64,000 nt of DNA from WHSW01 sp963828755. Its GTDB lineage: Bacteria > Actinomycetota > Thermoleophilia > Solirubrobacterales > 70-9. The position numbers and the translations under genes are program-made. Of this stretch, positions 27,299 to 37,874 are shown piece after piece; position 1 is the stretch's first letter, and every line of letters begins with the position of its first letter. The DNA lies in assembly GCA_963828755.1 (NCBI GenBank), contig CAWHFY010000015.1, positions 62,001 through 126,000 on the forward strand, given 5' to 3'. The notes below the pieces were generated by a model, which was given only the letters and a program-made list of their open reading frames with translations, made no database searches and was not told the origin of the DNA.

Positions 27299-29671
27299 GT
27301 GCGCGTAGCGATAGTCACGCCCTACTCATGGACATATCCGGGGGGCGTGAACCGGCACGTCGACGCCCTTGCCCGCGAGTTGATCGCTCGCGGCCACGAG
27401 CTTCGGGTGCTTGCCCCCACCGACCCAGGCGACCGGCTCGGCCGGCTGCTTCATCGCGGCGATCCCGAAATCGCGGAGTTGCCCGAGTTCGTCGTTCCGC
27501 TCTCGCGGACCAAAGCGTTCGGCGCCAACGGGTCGATCTCGAACATCGGCATCTTCCCCGACGGCGTGACCGCGATGCGACGCGAGCTGCGCGCCTTCGA
27601 CCCCGACGTCGTCCACGTGCACGAGCCGCCCGCCGGCCCACTCAGCTGGGACGCGTGCTCCTACCCCGGCGCCCCGGTCGTCGCCACCTTCCACGCCTAC
27701 TCCACCAAGCCGCTACTCAACCACGTCGCCACGCTCGCCGGGGCGCGGCGCAAGTTCAACCAGCTCGCCGGCCGGATCGCCGTCTCCGAGGCCGCCGCCT
27801 GGACCGGCAAGCGCTGGTTCGGCGGCCGCTACGACGTGATCCCGAACGGCGTCGACGTGAGCGCGCCGCCGGCCGGCCCGAAGCCGCCGAGCGAGAGCCT
27901 GCGGCTGATCTTCGTCGGGCGCCCCGAGGAGCGCAAGGGCCTGCCCGTGCTGCTGAACGCGTTCGAGGCGCTGGTCGAGCACGAGGACACCACGCTCACC
28001 GTGGTCGGGTCCGACGGCGCCGACGTCGCCCGGTACCTCGCCGACGGCGGTGCGCACGACCGGATCGAGGCGCTCGGCCGGGTCAGCGCCGACGAGCTCT
28101 GGACGCGCCTCCACGGCTCCGACCTGCTCTGCGCTCCCTCGCTCGCCGGCGAGAGCTTCGGCATGGTCCTGACCGAGGCGTTCGCCGCCGGGACCCCGGT
28201 GCTTGCCTCGAACATCGCGGGCTACGCCGACGTGGTCGAGGACGGCCACGACGGGATCCTCGTGCCGCCCGCCGACCCGCAGCGCTTCGCCGAGGAGCTG
28301 CAGGCGCTCAGCCTCGATCCGCAGCGGCTCACCCGCATGGGCCTCGCGGCGCGCGAGTCGGCCCAGCGCTACGCCTGGCCGCGGGTCGCCGAGGCGGTCG
28401 AGGGCGCCTACCGCGAGGCGATCGCGGCGCCGGCGCCCCGCACCGCGTCCGAGGGGATCTCGCGCCGGGTCGGCACCCGCCCGGCCGACGGCGGCGAGCG
28501 CGTCCCCGCCCGCAGGCTGCCGAGCCTCGACCCTGCTCCGGCGATCGCCGGTGGCCGCCACCGGACCGCGCGCCGGGTCGCGATCGGCGTCGCGGGCGCG
28601 ATCGGCGTCGGGCTCACCTTCATCGCCGCGCAGCGGATCGGGGTCGACCGGGTCGTGACGAGCATCGTGCGCTCCGACATCGGCTGGGTCCTGATCGCGA
28701 CCGCGCTGATGATGGCCTCGATGTTCCTGCGCGCGAGCTCTTGGTTCTCGATCGCCCGAGCCGCGCTGCCACGCCGACCGCTGCGCCGCCGCGACGTCGC
28801 CTCCGCGACGATGGTCGGGGTGCTGATGTCGGCGACGCTGCCGGCCCGCCTCGGCGAGCCGGCCCGCGCGATGGTGCTCGCCCGGCGCACCGGCCGGATG
28901 CGGGAGACGTTCCCGGTGCTGCTGGGCACCCTGGTCTCACAGAGCGTGCTGAACATCGGCGCGCTGGTGCTGCTGGGCGTCCTCATCGTGTCCTCGACCG
29001 ACCTCTTCCACTCGAGCTCGGAGCGACTCTTCCTGTTCAGCTTCGCGCCGCTGCTGCTCCTGGTCGCGGTCGTGCTCGCCCCGACCGTCGTCCGCAAGGG
29101 CGGCTCCGGCCGGGTGGCGCGCGTGATCGCGACGATCCGCAGCGCCCTGCTCAAGGTGCGAATGGGGCTCGTCGTCTTCCGCGATCCGCGCCGCGGCCCG
29201 GCCGCCGCGTTCGCCCAGCTCGGCGCCTGGGCCCTCCAGCTGCTCGCCTGTTACGCGCTGTTCTCGGCGCTCGGGCTCGAGCATGTCGGTATCGGGGCCG
29301 CGGCTGCGGTTCTCTTCGCGGTGAACGTCACCGCGGTGATCCCGGCGACGCCGTCGAACATCGGCGTCTTCCAGCTCGCGACGATCAGCGTCCTCACCAC
29401 GGGCTTCGGCGTCTCGACCGCCGACGCGCTCGCCTACGGCGTGATCCTGCAGGCGGTGGAGATCGCGACCGCGGTCACGCTCGGCCTGCCTGCTCTGGTC
29501 CGCGAGGGAGTCACCTGGCAGGACATGCGCCTGCGGGCGCTCTCAGCGGCGCCGGTTCGCCTGCGTCCCGCACGGGGCGACCGAGAACGCCCGCTGAATC
29601 CGGCTCCCCGCCTCATCCGCGCCGCTATCCTGTCGTCAGCCATCCAGAGCGGCCGAGGGACCCGGACCTGA
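27299..29671 (+). CDS. GT4 glycosyltransferase fused to LPG-synthase-TM/UPF0104 membrane domain
   Basis: Encodes 790 residues. Residues 1-380 are a GT-B family 4 glycosyltransferase like PimA: TPYSWTYPGGVNRHVDALARELIARGH, HVHEPP, IFVGRPEERKGLPVLLNAF and the donor-site ESFGMVLTEAFAAGTPVLAS. After a linker, residues ~420-740 hold about eight membrane helices of the flippase-like LPG_synthase_TM family (LPARLGEPARAMVLARRTG, VIPATPSNIGVFQLATISVL). One chain could glycosylate a lipid and move it across the membrane; that is inference. The GTG lies 6 nt after TACCAT (leaderless). The 3' end overlaps the SAM riboswitch. Confidence 0.87.
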   Translation: MRVAIVTPYSWTYPGGVNRHVDALARELIARGHELRVLAPTDPGDRLGRLLHRGDPEIAELPEFVVPLSRTKAFGANGSISNIGIFPDGVTAMRRELRAFDPDVVHVHEPPAGPLSWDACSYPGAPVVATFHAYSTKPLLNHVATLAGARRKFNQLAGRIAVSEAAAWTGKRWFGGRYDVIPNGVDVSAPPAGPKPPSESLRLIFVGRPEERKGLPVLLNAFEALVEHEDTTLTVVGSDGADVARYLADGGAHDRIEALGRVSADELWTRLHGSDLLCAPSLAGESFGMVLTEAFAAGTPVLASNIAGYADVVEDGHDGILVPPADPQRFAEELQALSLDPQRLTRMGLAARESAQRYAWPRVAEAVEGAYREAIAAPAPRTASEGISRRVGTRPADGGERVPARRLPSLDPAPAIAGGRHRTARRVAIGVAGAIGVGLTFIAAQRIGVDRVVTSIVRSDIGWVLIATALMMASMFLRASSWFSIARAALPRRPLRRRDVASATMVGVLMSATLPARLGEPARAMVLARRTGRMRETFPVLLGTLVSQSVLNIGALVLLGVLIVSSTDLFHSSSERLFLFSFAPLLLLVAVVLAPTVVRKGGSGRVARVIATIRSALLKVRMGLVVFRDPRRGPAAAFAQLGAWALQLLACYALFSALGLEHVGIGAAAAVLFAVNVTAVIPATPSNIGVFQLATISVLTTGFGVSTADALAYGVILQAVEIATAVTLGLPALVREGVTWQDMRLRALSAAPVRLRPARGDRERPLNPAPRLIRAAILSSAIQSGRGTRT

Positions 29672-29735
29672 GAAGCCGCCGCAACCACCGAACTCCCCGG
29701 AGCAAGGCATGGTGCGACAGCCGGGACCGATGGAG
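29636..29735 (+). promoter_or_regulatory. SAM-I (S-box) riboswitch
   Basis: Conserved S-box blocks are in order: CCAGAGCGGCCGAGGGACCCG, GAAGCCGCCGCAACCACC and GGTGCGACAGCCGGGACCGATGG. The closing stem P1 pairs CCATC (29640-29644) with GATGG (29729-29733). The metH ribosome binding site (GGAGGTGAG) begins in the 3' strand of P1, implying translational control of metH by S-adenosylmethionine. The upstream gene's last codons and stop (29669-29671) lie inside the aptamer. Confidence 0.9.
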
Positions 29736-29745
29736 GTGAGCATCA

Positions 29746-32700
29746 GTGTCAGCCAGATCCGATAGCGACAGGGACTTCCTCGCGGCCGTCCGCGAGCGCG
29801 TCGTCGTCTTCGACGGCGGCATGGGCGCCACCCTCGAGCAGTTCGATCTGAACAGCGAGGACTACGGCGGGCTCGAGGGCAAATGCCACGAGGCGCTGGT
29901 GCTCAATCGCCCCGACGTGATCGAGGGCGTCCACGAGTCGATGGTCGAGGCCGGCGCCGAGGTGGTCGAGACCGACACCTTCCAGGGCTCGCGGCTGAAG
30001 CTCGACGAGTGGGGGCTGGGCGAGCACACGCTCGAGATCAACACCAAGGCGGCCGAGATCGCCCGCAAGGCCGTCGGCGATTCGCGCTTCGTCGCCGGCT
30101 CGATCGGGCCGACCGGCTTCCTGCCCGCCTCCGACGATCCGACCCTCGGCGCGATCTCGTTCCGCGACCTGGTCGAGGTGTTCGCCGAGCAGGCGCGCGG
30201 CCTGGTCGAGGGCGGCGCGGACCTGATCATCATCGAGACGGCGCAGGACATCCTCGAGGTCAAGGCGGCGGTGTTCGGCGCTCGCGAGGCGTTCGCTGCG
30301 GCTGGCCGCACGCTGCCGATCCAGACCTCGGTCTCGCTGCTACCGCAGGGCGGCAAGATGCTGCTCGGCACCGACATCGCCGCGGTGCTGACGACGCTCG
30401 GCGCGCTCGACGTCGACGTGATCGGCCTCAACTGCTCGACCGGCCCCGAGGACATGCGCGACGCGATCCGCTTTCTCGGCGAGCACTCGCCGCTGCCCGT
30501 GCACTGCATCCCGAACGCGGGCCTGCCCCTCCAGGGGCCAGACGGCGAGACGATCTTCCCCGAGACCCCGGAGCAGCTCTCGTCGGTGCTCGGCGAGTTC
30601 GTCGAGCGCCATGGCGTCAGCATCGTCGGCGGCTGCTGCGGGACGACCCCGGAGCACGTCGCGGCGATCGCCGAGCGGGTCGACGGCCGCGTTCCGGGCG
30701 AGCGCCCCGCCACCCGCCCGCCGCAGGTCAGCTCGATGATGACCGCGACCGACCTGGTCCAGGAGCCGCGCCCGACCCTGGTCGGGGAGCGGGTCAACTC
30801 CCAGGGCTCGCGCAAGGCGAAGGAGCTGCTGCTCGCCGACGACTACGACGGCCTCGTCCAGGTGGCCGAGGACCAGGTCGACGGCGGCGCCCACGTGCTC
30901 GACGTCTGCGTGGCGCTGACCGAGCGCCAGGACGAGGACGACCAGATGAGCGAGGTGGTCCAGCGGGTCTCGCTGAGCCAGCCGGCGCCGATCCAGGTCG
31001 ACTCGACCGAGCCCGAGGTGATCGAGGCGGCGCTCGAGCGCATCCCGGGCCGGGCGATCGTCAACTCGATCAACCTCGAGGCCGGCCGCGACAAGGCCGA
31101 CCGCGTCATCCCGCTGGCAAGGCAGCACGGCGCCGCGCTGATCGCACTGACGATCGACGAGGTCGGGATGGCGAAGACGGCCGAGCGCAAGCTCGAGATC
31201 GCGCAGCGCATCAAGGAGATCGCCTGCGACGAGCACGGGCTCGACCCGGAGTTGCTGATCTTCGACGCGCTCACCTTCACGCTCACCACCGGCGACGAGG
31301 AGTGGCGTCCGTCGGCGGTCGCGACGATCGACGGGATCCGCGCGATCAAGGAGGGCATCCCCGGCGTGAAGACCTCGCTGGGGGTCTCGAACGTCTCGTT
31401 CGGCGTCGGCCAGCCCGCCCGCGCGGTCCTCAACTCGGTCTTCCTGCACCACTGCGTCGAGGCCGGGCTCGACCTCGCGATGGTCAACCCGAACCACATC
31501 ACGCCGTACTCCGAGATCTCCGAGAACGAGCGCGAGCTCGCCGACGACCTCGTCTACAACCGCCGCGAGGACGCGCTCGAGCGGTTCATCGCCCACTTCG
31601 AGTCGAAGGGCGAGGCGGAGGCGGAGGAGGTCGGCGATCCGACCGAGGGCATGGAGCCCGAGGAGGCCCTGCACTGGCACATTCTGCGTCGCAAGAAGGA
31701 CGGGGTGGAGGAGTGGATCGACCGCTCCGTCGAGAAGATCGGCGCCGTCCCCACTCTGAACCAGGTCCTGCTGCCGGCGATGAAGGAGGTCGGCGACAAG
31801 TTCGGCGCCGGCGAGCTGATCCTGCCCTTCGTCCTCCAGTCGGCCGAGGTGATGAAGCGCGCCGTCGCCCAGCTCGAGAACTACCTCGACCGGATCGAGG
31901 GCCACACCAAGGGCAAGGTCGTGATCGCAACCGTGTTCGGCGACGTCCACGACATCGGCAAGTCGCTGGTCAACACGATCCTCACCAACAACGGCTACAC
32001 GGTCGTCGACCTCGGCAAGCAGGTCCCGATCGACACGATCATCGACGCCGCGGTCGAGCACGACGCCGACGCGATCGGCCTCTCGGCGCTGCTCGTCTCG
32101 ACCTCGAAGCAGATGCCCGCCTGCATCCAGGAGCTGCATTCCCGCGGCCTGGAGTTCCCGGTGCTGATCGGCGGCGCCGCGATCAACCGCGACTTCGGCC
32201 GCCGCGCGCTCTACCCGCTCGGCAAGGAGTCCGACGAGGTCTACGAGCCGGGCGTCTTCTACTGCAAGGACGCCTTCGCGGGCCTCGACACCGTCGACGC
32301 CCTGGTCGACGAGGCGGCCCGGGAGTCGCTGGTCGGCAAGATCCGCCAGGAGGCACAGGAGTTCCGCGAGAAGCCGGTGGTCGTCGACGACTCGCCGCCG
32401 GTCACCGACGACTCGGTCCGCTCGGCGGTCGAGACCGACAACCCGATCCCGTCGCCGCCGTTCTGGGGGGCGCGCGAGGTCGACGTCGACCTCGACGACG
32501 TCTACCCGTACCTCGACCGCCACGTGCTCTTCAAGCTGCACTGGGGCGGCCGCGGCAAGAAGGGCGAGGACTGGCGGCGGATCGTCGAGGGCTACGACGG
32601 CGACGAGGGCTTCGCGCCGAAGCTCGAGCGGATGTGGCGCGAGCAGGACTACCTGAACCCGCGCGTCCGGCTCGGCTACTTCCCCTGCAACGCGGACGGC

Positions 32701-33350
32701 AACGAGCTGGTGATCTTCGACCCAGAGGACCACGACCGCGAGATCGAGCGGCTCGTCTTCCCGCGCCAGCCCCAGCACGACCGGATCTGCCTGGCCGACT
32801 TCTACCGGCCCGCTCGACAGCGGCGAGACGGGACGTGGTCGCCCTGCAGGCGGTCACGGTCGGCGACCAGGTCACGGAGCGGATCAACGAGCTCGAGCGC
32901 GAGGGCGAGTTCGCCGAGCAGCTGTTCACGCACGGGCTTGGCGTGCAGGCGGCCGAGGGGCTGGCCGAGTGGCTGCACGCCGAGATCCGCCGCGGGCTCG
33001 AGATCGAGCGCGACCAGGGCCGCCGGTACTCGTGGGGATATCCGGCCTGCCCGGACCAGTCCGAGCACGAGAAGGTCGAGCGCCTGCTCGGGATGTCGGA
33101 GATCGGGATCGAGCTCTCGGGCGGCTACGCGCTCGAGCCCGAGCAGTCGACGGCGGCGATCATCGCCCACCACCCGCAGGCGGTCTACTTCGGGATGAAG
33201 TCCGGCTTCGTCCCCGCGGAGAAGAAGGGCGACGAGCTGATCGCCGGGACCGACCGCGGCGGCGAGCTGCCGCCCGATGTGGACCCCGAGGGCGATGGGA
33301 CGATCGAGGCGGAGACCGACGCCCGAGCCGCCGATCCCACCACCGCGTAA
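29746..33350 (+). CDS. metH: cobalamin-dependent methionine synthase (frameshifted)
   Basis: About 1200 residues, full MetH length. Domains: homocysteine/Zn domain (LNCSTGPEDM, GGCCGTTPEH), pterin domain (GERVNSQGSRKAKE, NSINLEAG), cobalamin-binding domain with DVHDIGKSLVNTIL (the His ligand), and C-terminal reactivation domain (EYALEPEQS-like SGGYALEPEQSTA, AVYFGMKSGF). Two single-base insertions, in CCC at 32809-32811 and GGG at 32830-32832, shift the activation domain into another frame; correcting both restores LDSGETDVVALQ. The start is GTG 29746 after GGAGGTGAG. Regulated by the upstream SAM riboswitch. Confidence 0.95.
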
Positions 33351-33374
33351 TCAGCGGCACGGCACGCCGCCGAC

Positions 33375-33425
33375 CGCCGACGGGCTGATTCCGTTGGACT
33401 GAATAGCGTTATCCGCCCGTCGGCG
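33375..33425. terminator. inverted repeat between convergent metH and yjbQ-like genes
   Basis: CGCCGACGGGC (33375-33385) and GCCCGTCGGCG (33415-33425) are a perfect 11-nt inverted repeat around a 29-nt AT-richer centre. It is placed to serve both convergent genes; no T-run is seen. Confidence 0.5.
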
Positions 33426-33437
33426 TTCGTGGGCCCG

Positions 33438-33860
33438 TCAGATGTCGCCCTGCAGCGTCGCGAGCACCCGCCGCGTCCCGCCGCGGTTGCGGAACTCGCA
33501 CAGGTAGATCCCCTGCCAGGTGCCGAGCGCGAGGGCGCCGTCGGCGACCGGCAGGCTCAGCGACGATCCGGTGAGCACCGCCTTCACGTGGGCGGGCATG
33601 TCGTCCGGGCCCTCGAGCGTGTGGCGCCAGTAGTCGGCGCCCTCCGGGACCGCCCGGTCGAGCCACCGCTCGAGGTCGCCCAGCACCTCGGGGCTCGCGT
33701 TCTCGTTCAGGGCCAGGCCGGCCGAGGTGTGCATCAGGTGCAGATGCAGGAGCCCGACCCGCAGCCCACCCAGCTCCGGCAGCGCCGCCACGATCTCGCG
33801 CCCGACGAGGTGGATGCCCCGCGAACGGGGCTCGAACACGATCTCCCGTTGCAGCCACAT
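33438..33860 (-). CDS. YjbQ/UPF0047 family protein
   Basis: Encodes 140 residues with the UPF0047 signature: LLHLHLMHTSAGLALNENASPEV, HTLEGPDDMPAHVKAVLTGSSLSLPVADGALALGTWQGIYLCEFRNRGGTR. The conserved His residues sit where E. coli YjbQ has its active site; that protein has weak thiamine-phosphate synthase activity. It is the last gene of a leftward unit after the GST-like gene (13-nt gap). Confidence 0.88.
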   Translation of the reverse strand: MWLQREIVFEPRSRGIHLVGREIVAALPELGGLRVGLLHLHLMHTSAGLALNENASPEVLGDLERWLDRAVPEGADYWRHTLEGPDDMPAHVKAVLTGSSLSLPVADGALALGTWQGIYLCEFRNRGGTRRVLATLQGDI

Positions 33861-33873
33861 CGCGGCGCCGTCC

Positions 33874-34608
33874 TCAGGCGGTCGGCACCCAGCCCGCCGG
33901 GAACGCCCCCGCTGGCACCTCGCCCGGGTAATCCGGGAACCAGCGCCGCGCAATCTCCGCTCCCGGGCCGGCCTCGATCAGCGGCACGAGATCGCCGATC
34001 GTCAGCAGCACGCGCAGGGTGGCGCCGATCTGCAGGTCCGCCGCGGTCGCCTGCTCGCCGCCGATCACACCGTCGTCGGCGAGTGCGGCGACGTGGTCGA
34101 GCTTCGCCGGCAGCCCGGCGAGGTCCTCGGCCAGCCGCTCGGCGGTGATCCCGTGGTACTTCCACGTCGAGTGCACGTAGCGGATCGCGAAGTCGGTCCC
34201 GGCCGGGTCGAGGACGCCGGCGCCGCCGTAGGTACCCATCGCCTCGGGCCGGAAGTGCATCGCTCCCCACGGCAGGCGGCGACCGAGGTCCTGAAGCTCC
34301 TCGTCGCCCCAGCGCTCGGCCTCGCGCACGGCGTCGGCGCGCTCCCGGGGATAGAGCGATGGCTCCGGTGCGAGCTGCTCGAGGCGCTCGAGGATCGCGC
34401 GCGAGCCGTGCACCGGCTGATCGCCCACCAGAAGCCCCGGCACCGTGCGGTTTCCCTCGCCGTAAATCCTCTCCATCTCCGCATTGTGGCTTCCGGCCTG
34501 GAGGTCGACGCGCTCGAACTCGAGCCCCTTGATCCGCAGGGCGACGTCGGCGGTCATGCACGGATGGGAGGGGGGCAGGGCGTGGAGGGTGAGCTCCGGC
34601 GGGGTCAT
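33874..34608 (-). CDS. glutathione S-transferase family protein
   Basis: Encodes 244 residues. The N-terminal thioredoxin-fold domain shows ELTLHALPPSHPCMTADVALRIKGL and NRTVPGLLVGDQPVHGSRAILERLEQ; a helical C-terminal domain follows (ATAADLQIGATLRVLL). The ATG at 34608 lies 7 nt after TAGGTT, favouring this leaderless start over TTG 34617. Glutathione is unusual in actinobacteria, so the thiol cofactor may be mycothiol or none. Confidence 0.8.
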   Translation of the reverse strand: MTPPELTLHALPPSHPCMTADVALRIKGLEFERVDLQAGSHNAEMERIYGEGNRTVPGLLVGDQPVHGSRAILERLEQLAPEPSLYPRERADAVREAERWGDEELQDLGRRLPWGAMHFRPEAMGTYGGAGVLDPAGTDFAIRYVHSTWKYHGITAERLAEDLAGLPAKLDHVAALADDGVIGGEQATAADLQIGATLRVLLTIGDLVPLIEAGPGAEIARRWFPDYPGEVPAGAFPAGWVPTA

Positions 34609-34618
34609 TCCCGCCAAC

Positions 34619-35047
34619 CTATTCGGCCACGGCCTCGGGCGCCTCCGGGCCGTGGTCGTGCGGCCCGAGGCGCTCGGCCGGGAAGATCGAGAAGCTGCCG
34701 ATCGCCGTGGCCAGCAACCGGCCGTGCTCGTCGGTTACCTCCGAGCGCAGCACCGCATTGCGGTCGTTGCGGCGGTCGAGGACCGACTCGCAATAGACCT
34801 CGCCCTCGCGCGCGGTCCGCAGGTAGTTGATCGAGATGTTGATGGTCGCGATCCGCTCGCCGCTCTCGCGCTTCACCCAGAGCGCCGAGCCCATCGAGTA
34901 GTCGACCATCGCGAAGGCGACCGGGCCCGACAGCAGGCCGGCGGCGTTGATCAGCTCCGGGCGCACGGTCAACGCGACCCGGTCGGCCGACTCCCAGCGC
35001 AGGCCGAGCCAGCGGGTGAGGCCGTCGATGCCGCCGTCGTTGGTCAG
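34619..35047 (-). CDS. PaaI-like hotdog-fold thioesterase
   Basis: About 142 residues. GLRWESADRVALTVRPELINAAGLLSGPVAFAMVDYSMGSALW then IATINISINYLRTAREGEVYCES is the PaaI/hotdog pattern for acyl-CoA thioesterases. As given, the frame continues from the aldehyde dehydrogenase as an apparent fusion, but correcting a one-base insertion near 35098 ends the dehydrogenase at a TGA (35044-35046) that overlaps this gene. The only matching start is CTG 35047 (CTGA overlap), so the true start is unsure. Confidence 0.75.
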   Translation of the reverse strand: MTNDGGIDGLTRWLGLRWESADRVALTVRPELINAAGLLSGPVAFAMVDYSMGSALWVKRESGERIATINISINYLRTAREGEVYCESVLDRRNDRNAVLRSEVTDEHGRLLATAIGSFSIFPAERLGPHDHGPEAPEAVAE

Positions 35048-36628
35048 CGGCGCTTGAAGCCGAGGCGGTTCTTGAGCCCGCGGGCGTTGAGGAAGCGTGT
35101 AGAGGCGCCGCACGACGCCGCGCTTGCGGGCGCTGTAGGGGAACCAGACCGGCTCCGACTTCGCGGTCGGCAGGCGCGGGATCGTCACCGCCTCGGTGTG
35201 GCAGAACCTGCGGATGCCCTGGGCACCGTGGCGGACCCCGATCCCCGAGTTCTTCCAGCCGCCCATCGGCAGCCCGAGGATGTTGTAGTTGACCAGCACG
35301 TCGTTGACGTTGCAGTGGCCGGCCTCGATCCGGCGGGCGATCCGCTCGCCCTCTTCGGGGTCGCCGGCGAACACCGACGAGCCGAGCCCGTAGGTGGTGT
35401 CGTTCGCGAGTTCGATCGCGTGCTCGACGTCGCGCACCTTCATCACCGGGATCACCGGGCCGAAGGTCTCGTCCCGCATCACCTTCATCGAGTGGTCGAC
35501 GTCGGCGATCACGGTCGGCTCGTACCAGTCACCCGGCCCGTCCTTGCGCTTGCCCCCGGTCAGGATCCGGGCGCCGGCGGCGCGTGCGTCCTCGACCTGC
35601 TCGGAGACGATGTCGACCTGGGCGGGCGAGGTCATCGCCCCGACCTCGGCGGTGTAGCTGTCGCCGTCGGCGCCCTGGCGCAGGGTCTCGACCTTCGCCC
35701 GCAGCTTGGTGACGAACTCGTCGTAAATCGGCTCCTCGACGTACACGCGCTCGATCGAGATGCAGATCTGGCCCGAGTTCAGCAGCCCGCCCCAGGCGGT
35801 CGCGTTGACGGCGCGCTCGAGGTCGGCGTCGCGGGTGACGATCATCGGGTCCTTGCCCCCGAGCTCGAGGCTGACGGGGGTGAGCGTGTCGGCGGCGCGC
35901 TTCATGACGACCTTGCCGGTCCGCTCGGAGCCGGTGAACTGCATGTAGTCGGACTCGTCGACCAGCGCTCCGCCGGTCTCGCCCATGCCGTTGACGACCG
36001 CGAGCACGTCAGGGGCGCCGACGTCCTCGCGCCAGGCGCGGACCAGCTCCATCACCGTCAGCGGGGTGATCTCGGATGGCTTGATCACGACCGCGTTGCC
36101 GGCCAGCAGGGCCGCGATCGCGTCGCCGAGCGACAGGATCACGGGGAAGTTCCAGGGGCTGATCATGCCCACGACGCCGAACGGGCGGTAGACGATCTTC
36201 GCCCGCTTCGCCTTGAGCAGCGGGTTGTGCGGCGAGACGGTCTCGTCGGCGAGGAACTTGGGGCCCTGGTCGCACCAGAAGTTGATCGCCTCGAGCACGT
36301 AGAACGCCTCGAGCGTCGCGTCGGCGCGGACCTTGCCGGTCTCCTCCTGCATCAGCGAGTCGACCGCGTCCTGGTTGGCGAGGATCCAGTCGCGAAGGTT
36401 CTCGAGCCAGCGACGCCGGCCGCTGAACCCGATCGCCTCCCAGGCCGGCTGGTTGGCGCGCACGCGGGCGACGGTCGCGGCGACCTGCTCGGGGCCGTCG
36501 ATCGCGAGCTCGCGGATCACCGAGCCGTCGACCGGGCGGTGGACGGCGAAGGTCTCGGGCGCCGCGGCGGGCTCGGCCGCGCCGTTGTCGGTGGTCGCAG
36601 TGGCGTCGGGGTGCGTCGCGGACTCCAT
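35044..36628 (-). CDS. NAD(P)-dependent aldehyde dehydrogenase (frameshifted at 3' end)
   Basis: About 527 residues. It has VGMISPWNFPVILSLGDAIAALLAGNAVVIKPSE, the cofactor motif FTGSERTGK, catalytic Glu in ELGGKDPMIV and catalytic Cys in LLNSGQICIS. Oxidises an aldehyde to the acid; it looks closest to succinate-semialdehyde/coniferyl-aldehyde-type enzymes. An extra base near 35098 shifts the end; the corrected C-terminus is RFLNARGLKNRLGFKRR. AGGAGG precedes ATG 36628. First gene of the ALDH-thioesterase-GST-YjbQ operon. Confidence 0.9.
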
Positions 36629-36688
36629 CGTGTTCGTCCTCCTGGATCTGGCCGCAGCGGGTGCGCTGCGGACAATACTCGCGCGGAG

Positions 36689-37854
36689 CTAGCGCTGGGC
36701 GATCCGGAAGACGGGACCGTCGAGCGAGGCGACGTAGATGCGCCCGCCGCGGCCCTCGCCGAACGAGCTCGGCTGGTCGACGTCGAGGCCGATCGGACCG
36801 TCGCTGGCGCCCGGGTTCGATGGATCGAACGAGCGCAGCTGGCCGCCGCAGAAGTCGGCGTACAGATAGCGGCCGGAGAGCGCCCGCAGCGAGGGACCGC
36901 GGACGACGTAGCCGCCCGTGACCGCGCAGTTGCTGCCGCTGGAGCTGTACTCGAGCACCGGGGGTCGGTAGTTGGCGGGCGCCCCGCCGCCCTCGAAGTC
37001 GTGGGTGCCCTCGAAGATGTCCCAGCCGAAGTTCGACCCGGCGAAGGTTGCCGACGGCCGACGTGGTCGACCTCCTCCCAGCTGTCCTGGCCGACATCGC
37101 CGATGTAGATGTCGCCGCCGCGGCTGTCGAACGAGAACCGGTACGGGTTGCGCAGGCCGAGCGCGTAGATCTCGTCCTGGCCCGCGCGCCCGACGAACGG
37201 GTTCGAATCGGGGACCGAGTAACCGCCCTTCTTGCGCGGGTCGATGCGCAGCAGCTTGCCCAGCAGGACCTCGGGGTTCTGAGCGTTGCCGTGCGGGTCG
37301 CCCGCAGCGCCGCCGTCGCCGGTGCCGAGGTAGAGGAAGCCGTCGCGGCCGAACTGCAGCTGGCCCCCGTTGTGGTTCGGGAACTGCGGGTGCGGCACCT
37401 CGATCACCGTGCGGCGCGAGCCGGCATCGGCGCGGGTGGCGACCTTGCGCTTGCGGCGATACCCGTCCACCTCGATGTTGCCGTCCTTGTTGACGTAGTA
37501 GACGTAGAAGCGCCGCGTGCGGGCGTACTCGGGGTCGAAGGCGACCGAGAGCAGCCCCTGCTCGCCGCCGTAGAGGACGCGGTCGCTGAGGTCGAGGAAG
37601 GCGCGCTTCAGGGTCTTGCCCTCGCGGACCACCCGGATCGTCCCCGGCTGCTCGACGACGAACAGCAGCTTCTTCGCGCCCGGCGCGTCCTCGACGTAGA
37701 CCGGCGCGTCGAAGCCGCCGACCCGGGCGAGCGTCAGCGCCGCGCCGCGCGCGTCGCCGGAGTCGGCTCCCGAGCTCGCGGCCACGCAGCCGAGCGCCAG
37801 CGCGGCAACCGCGAACGCGGTCGCGATCACTCCCCTGCCAGGGCGATGCGTCAT
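36689..37854 (-). CDS. PQQ-dependent sugar dehydrogenase-like lipoprotein (frameshifted)
   Basis: About 388 residues. A lipoprotein signal (VAALALGC) precedes a six-bladed GSDH/YliI-type propeller: YGGEQGLLSVAFDPEY, FPNHNGGQLQFGRDGFLYLGTGDGGAAGDP, GLRNPYRFSFD and YIGDVGQDSWEEVD, which bind PQQ and Ca in soluble aldose dehydrogenases. Extra bases near 37047 and 37058 shift the frame twice; the corrected piece reads GSNFGWDIFEG. ATG 37854 lies 7 nt after TAGCCT (leaderless). A tandem paralogue follows on the same strand. Confidence 0.87.
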
Positions 37855-37874
37855 CTCGATCAGGCTAGCGCGGC

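Noticed and set aside
30340..32778. Very long open frames opposite metH and other genes (up to ~810 codons)
   Set aside because: High-GC codon bias leaves antisense frames open; these lack domain motifs and ribosome binding sites and lie entirely over well-supported genes.
34619..36628. A 669-residue aldehyde dehydrogenase-thioesterase fusion protein
   Set aside because: The apparent fusion depends on a one-base insertion near 35098; correcting it restores a typical ALDH C-terminus and a stop overlapping a separate thioesterase gene.
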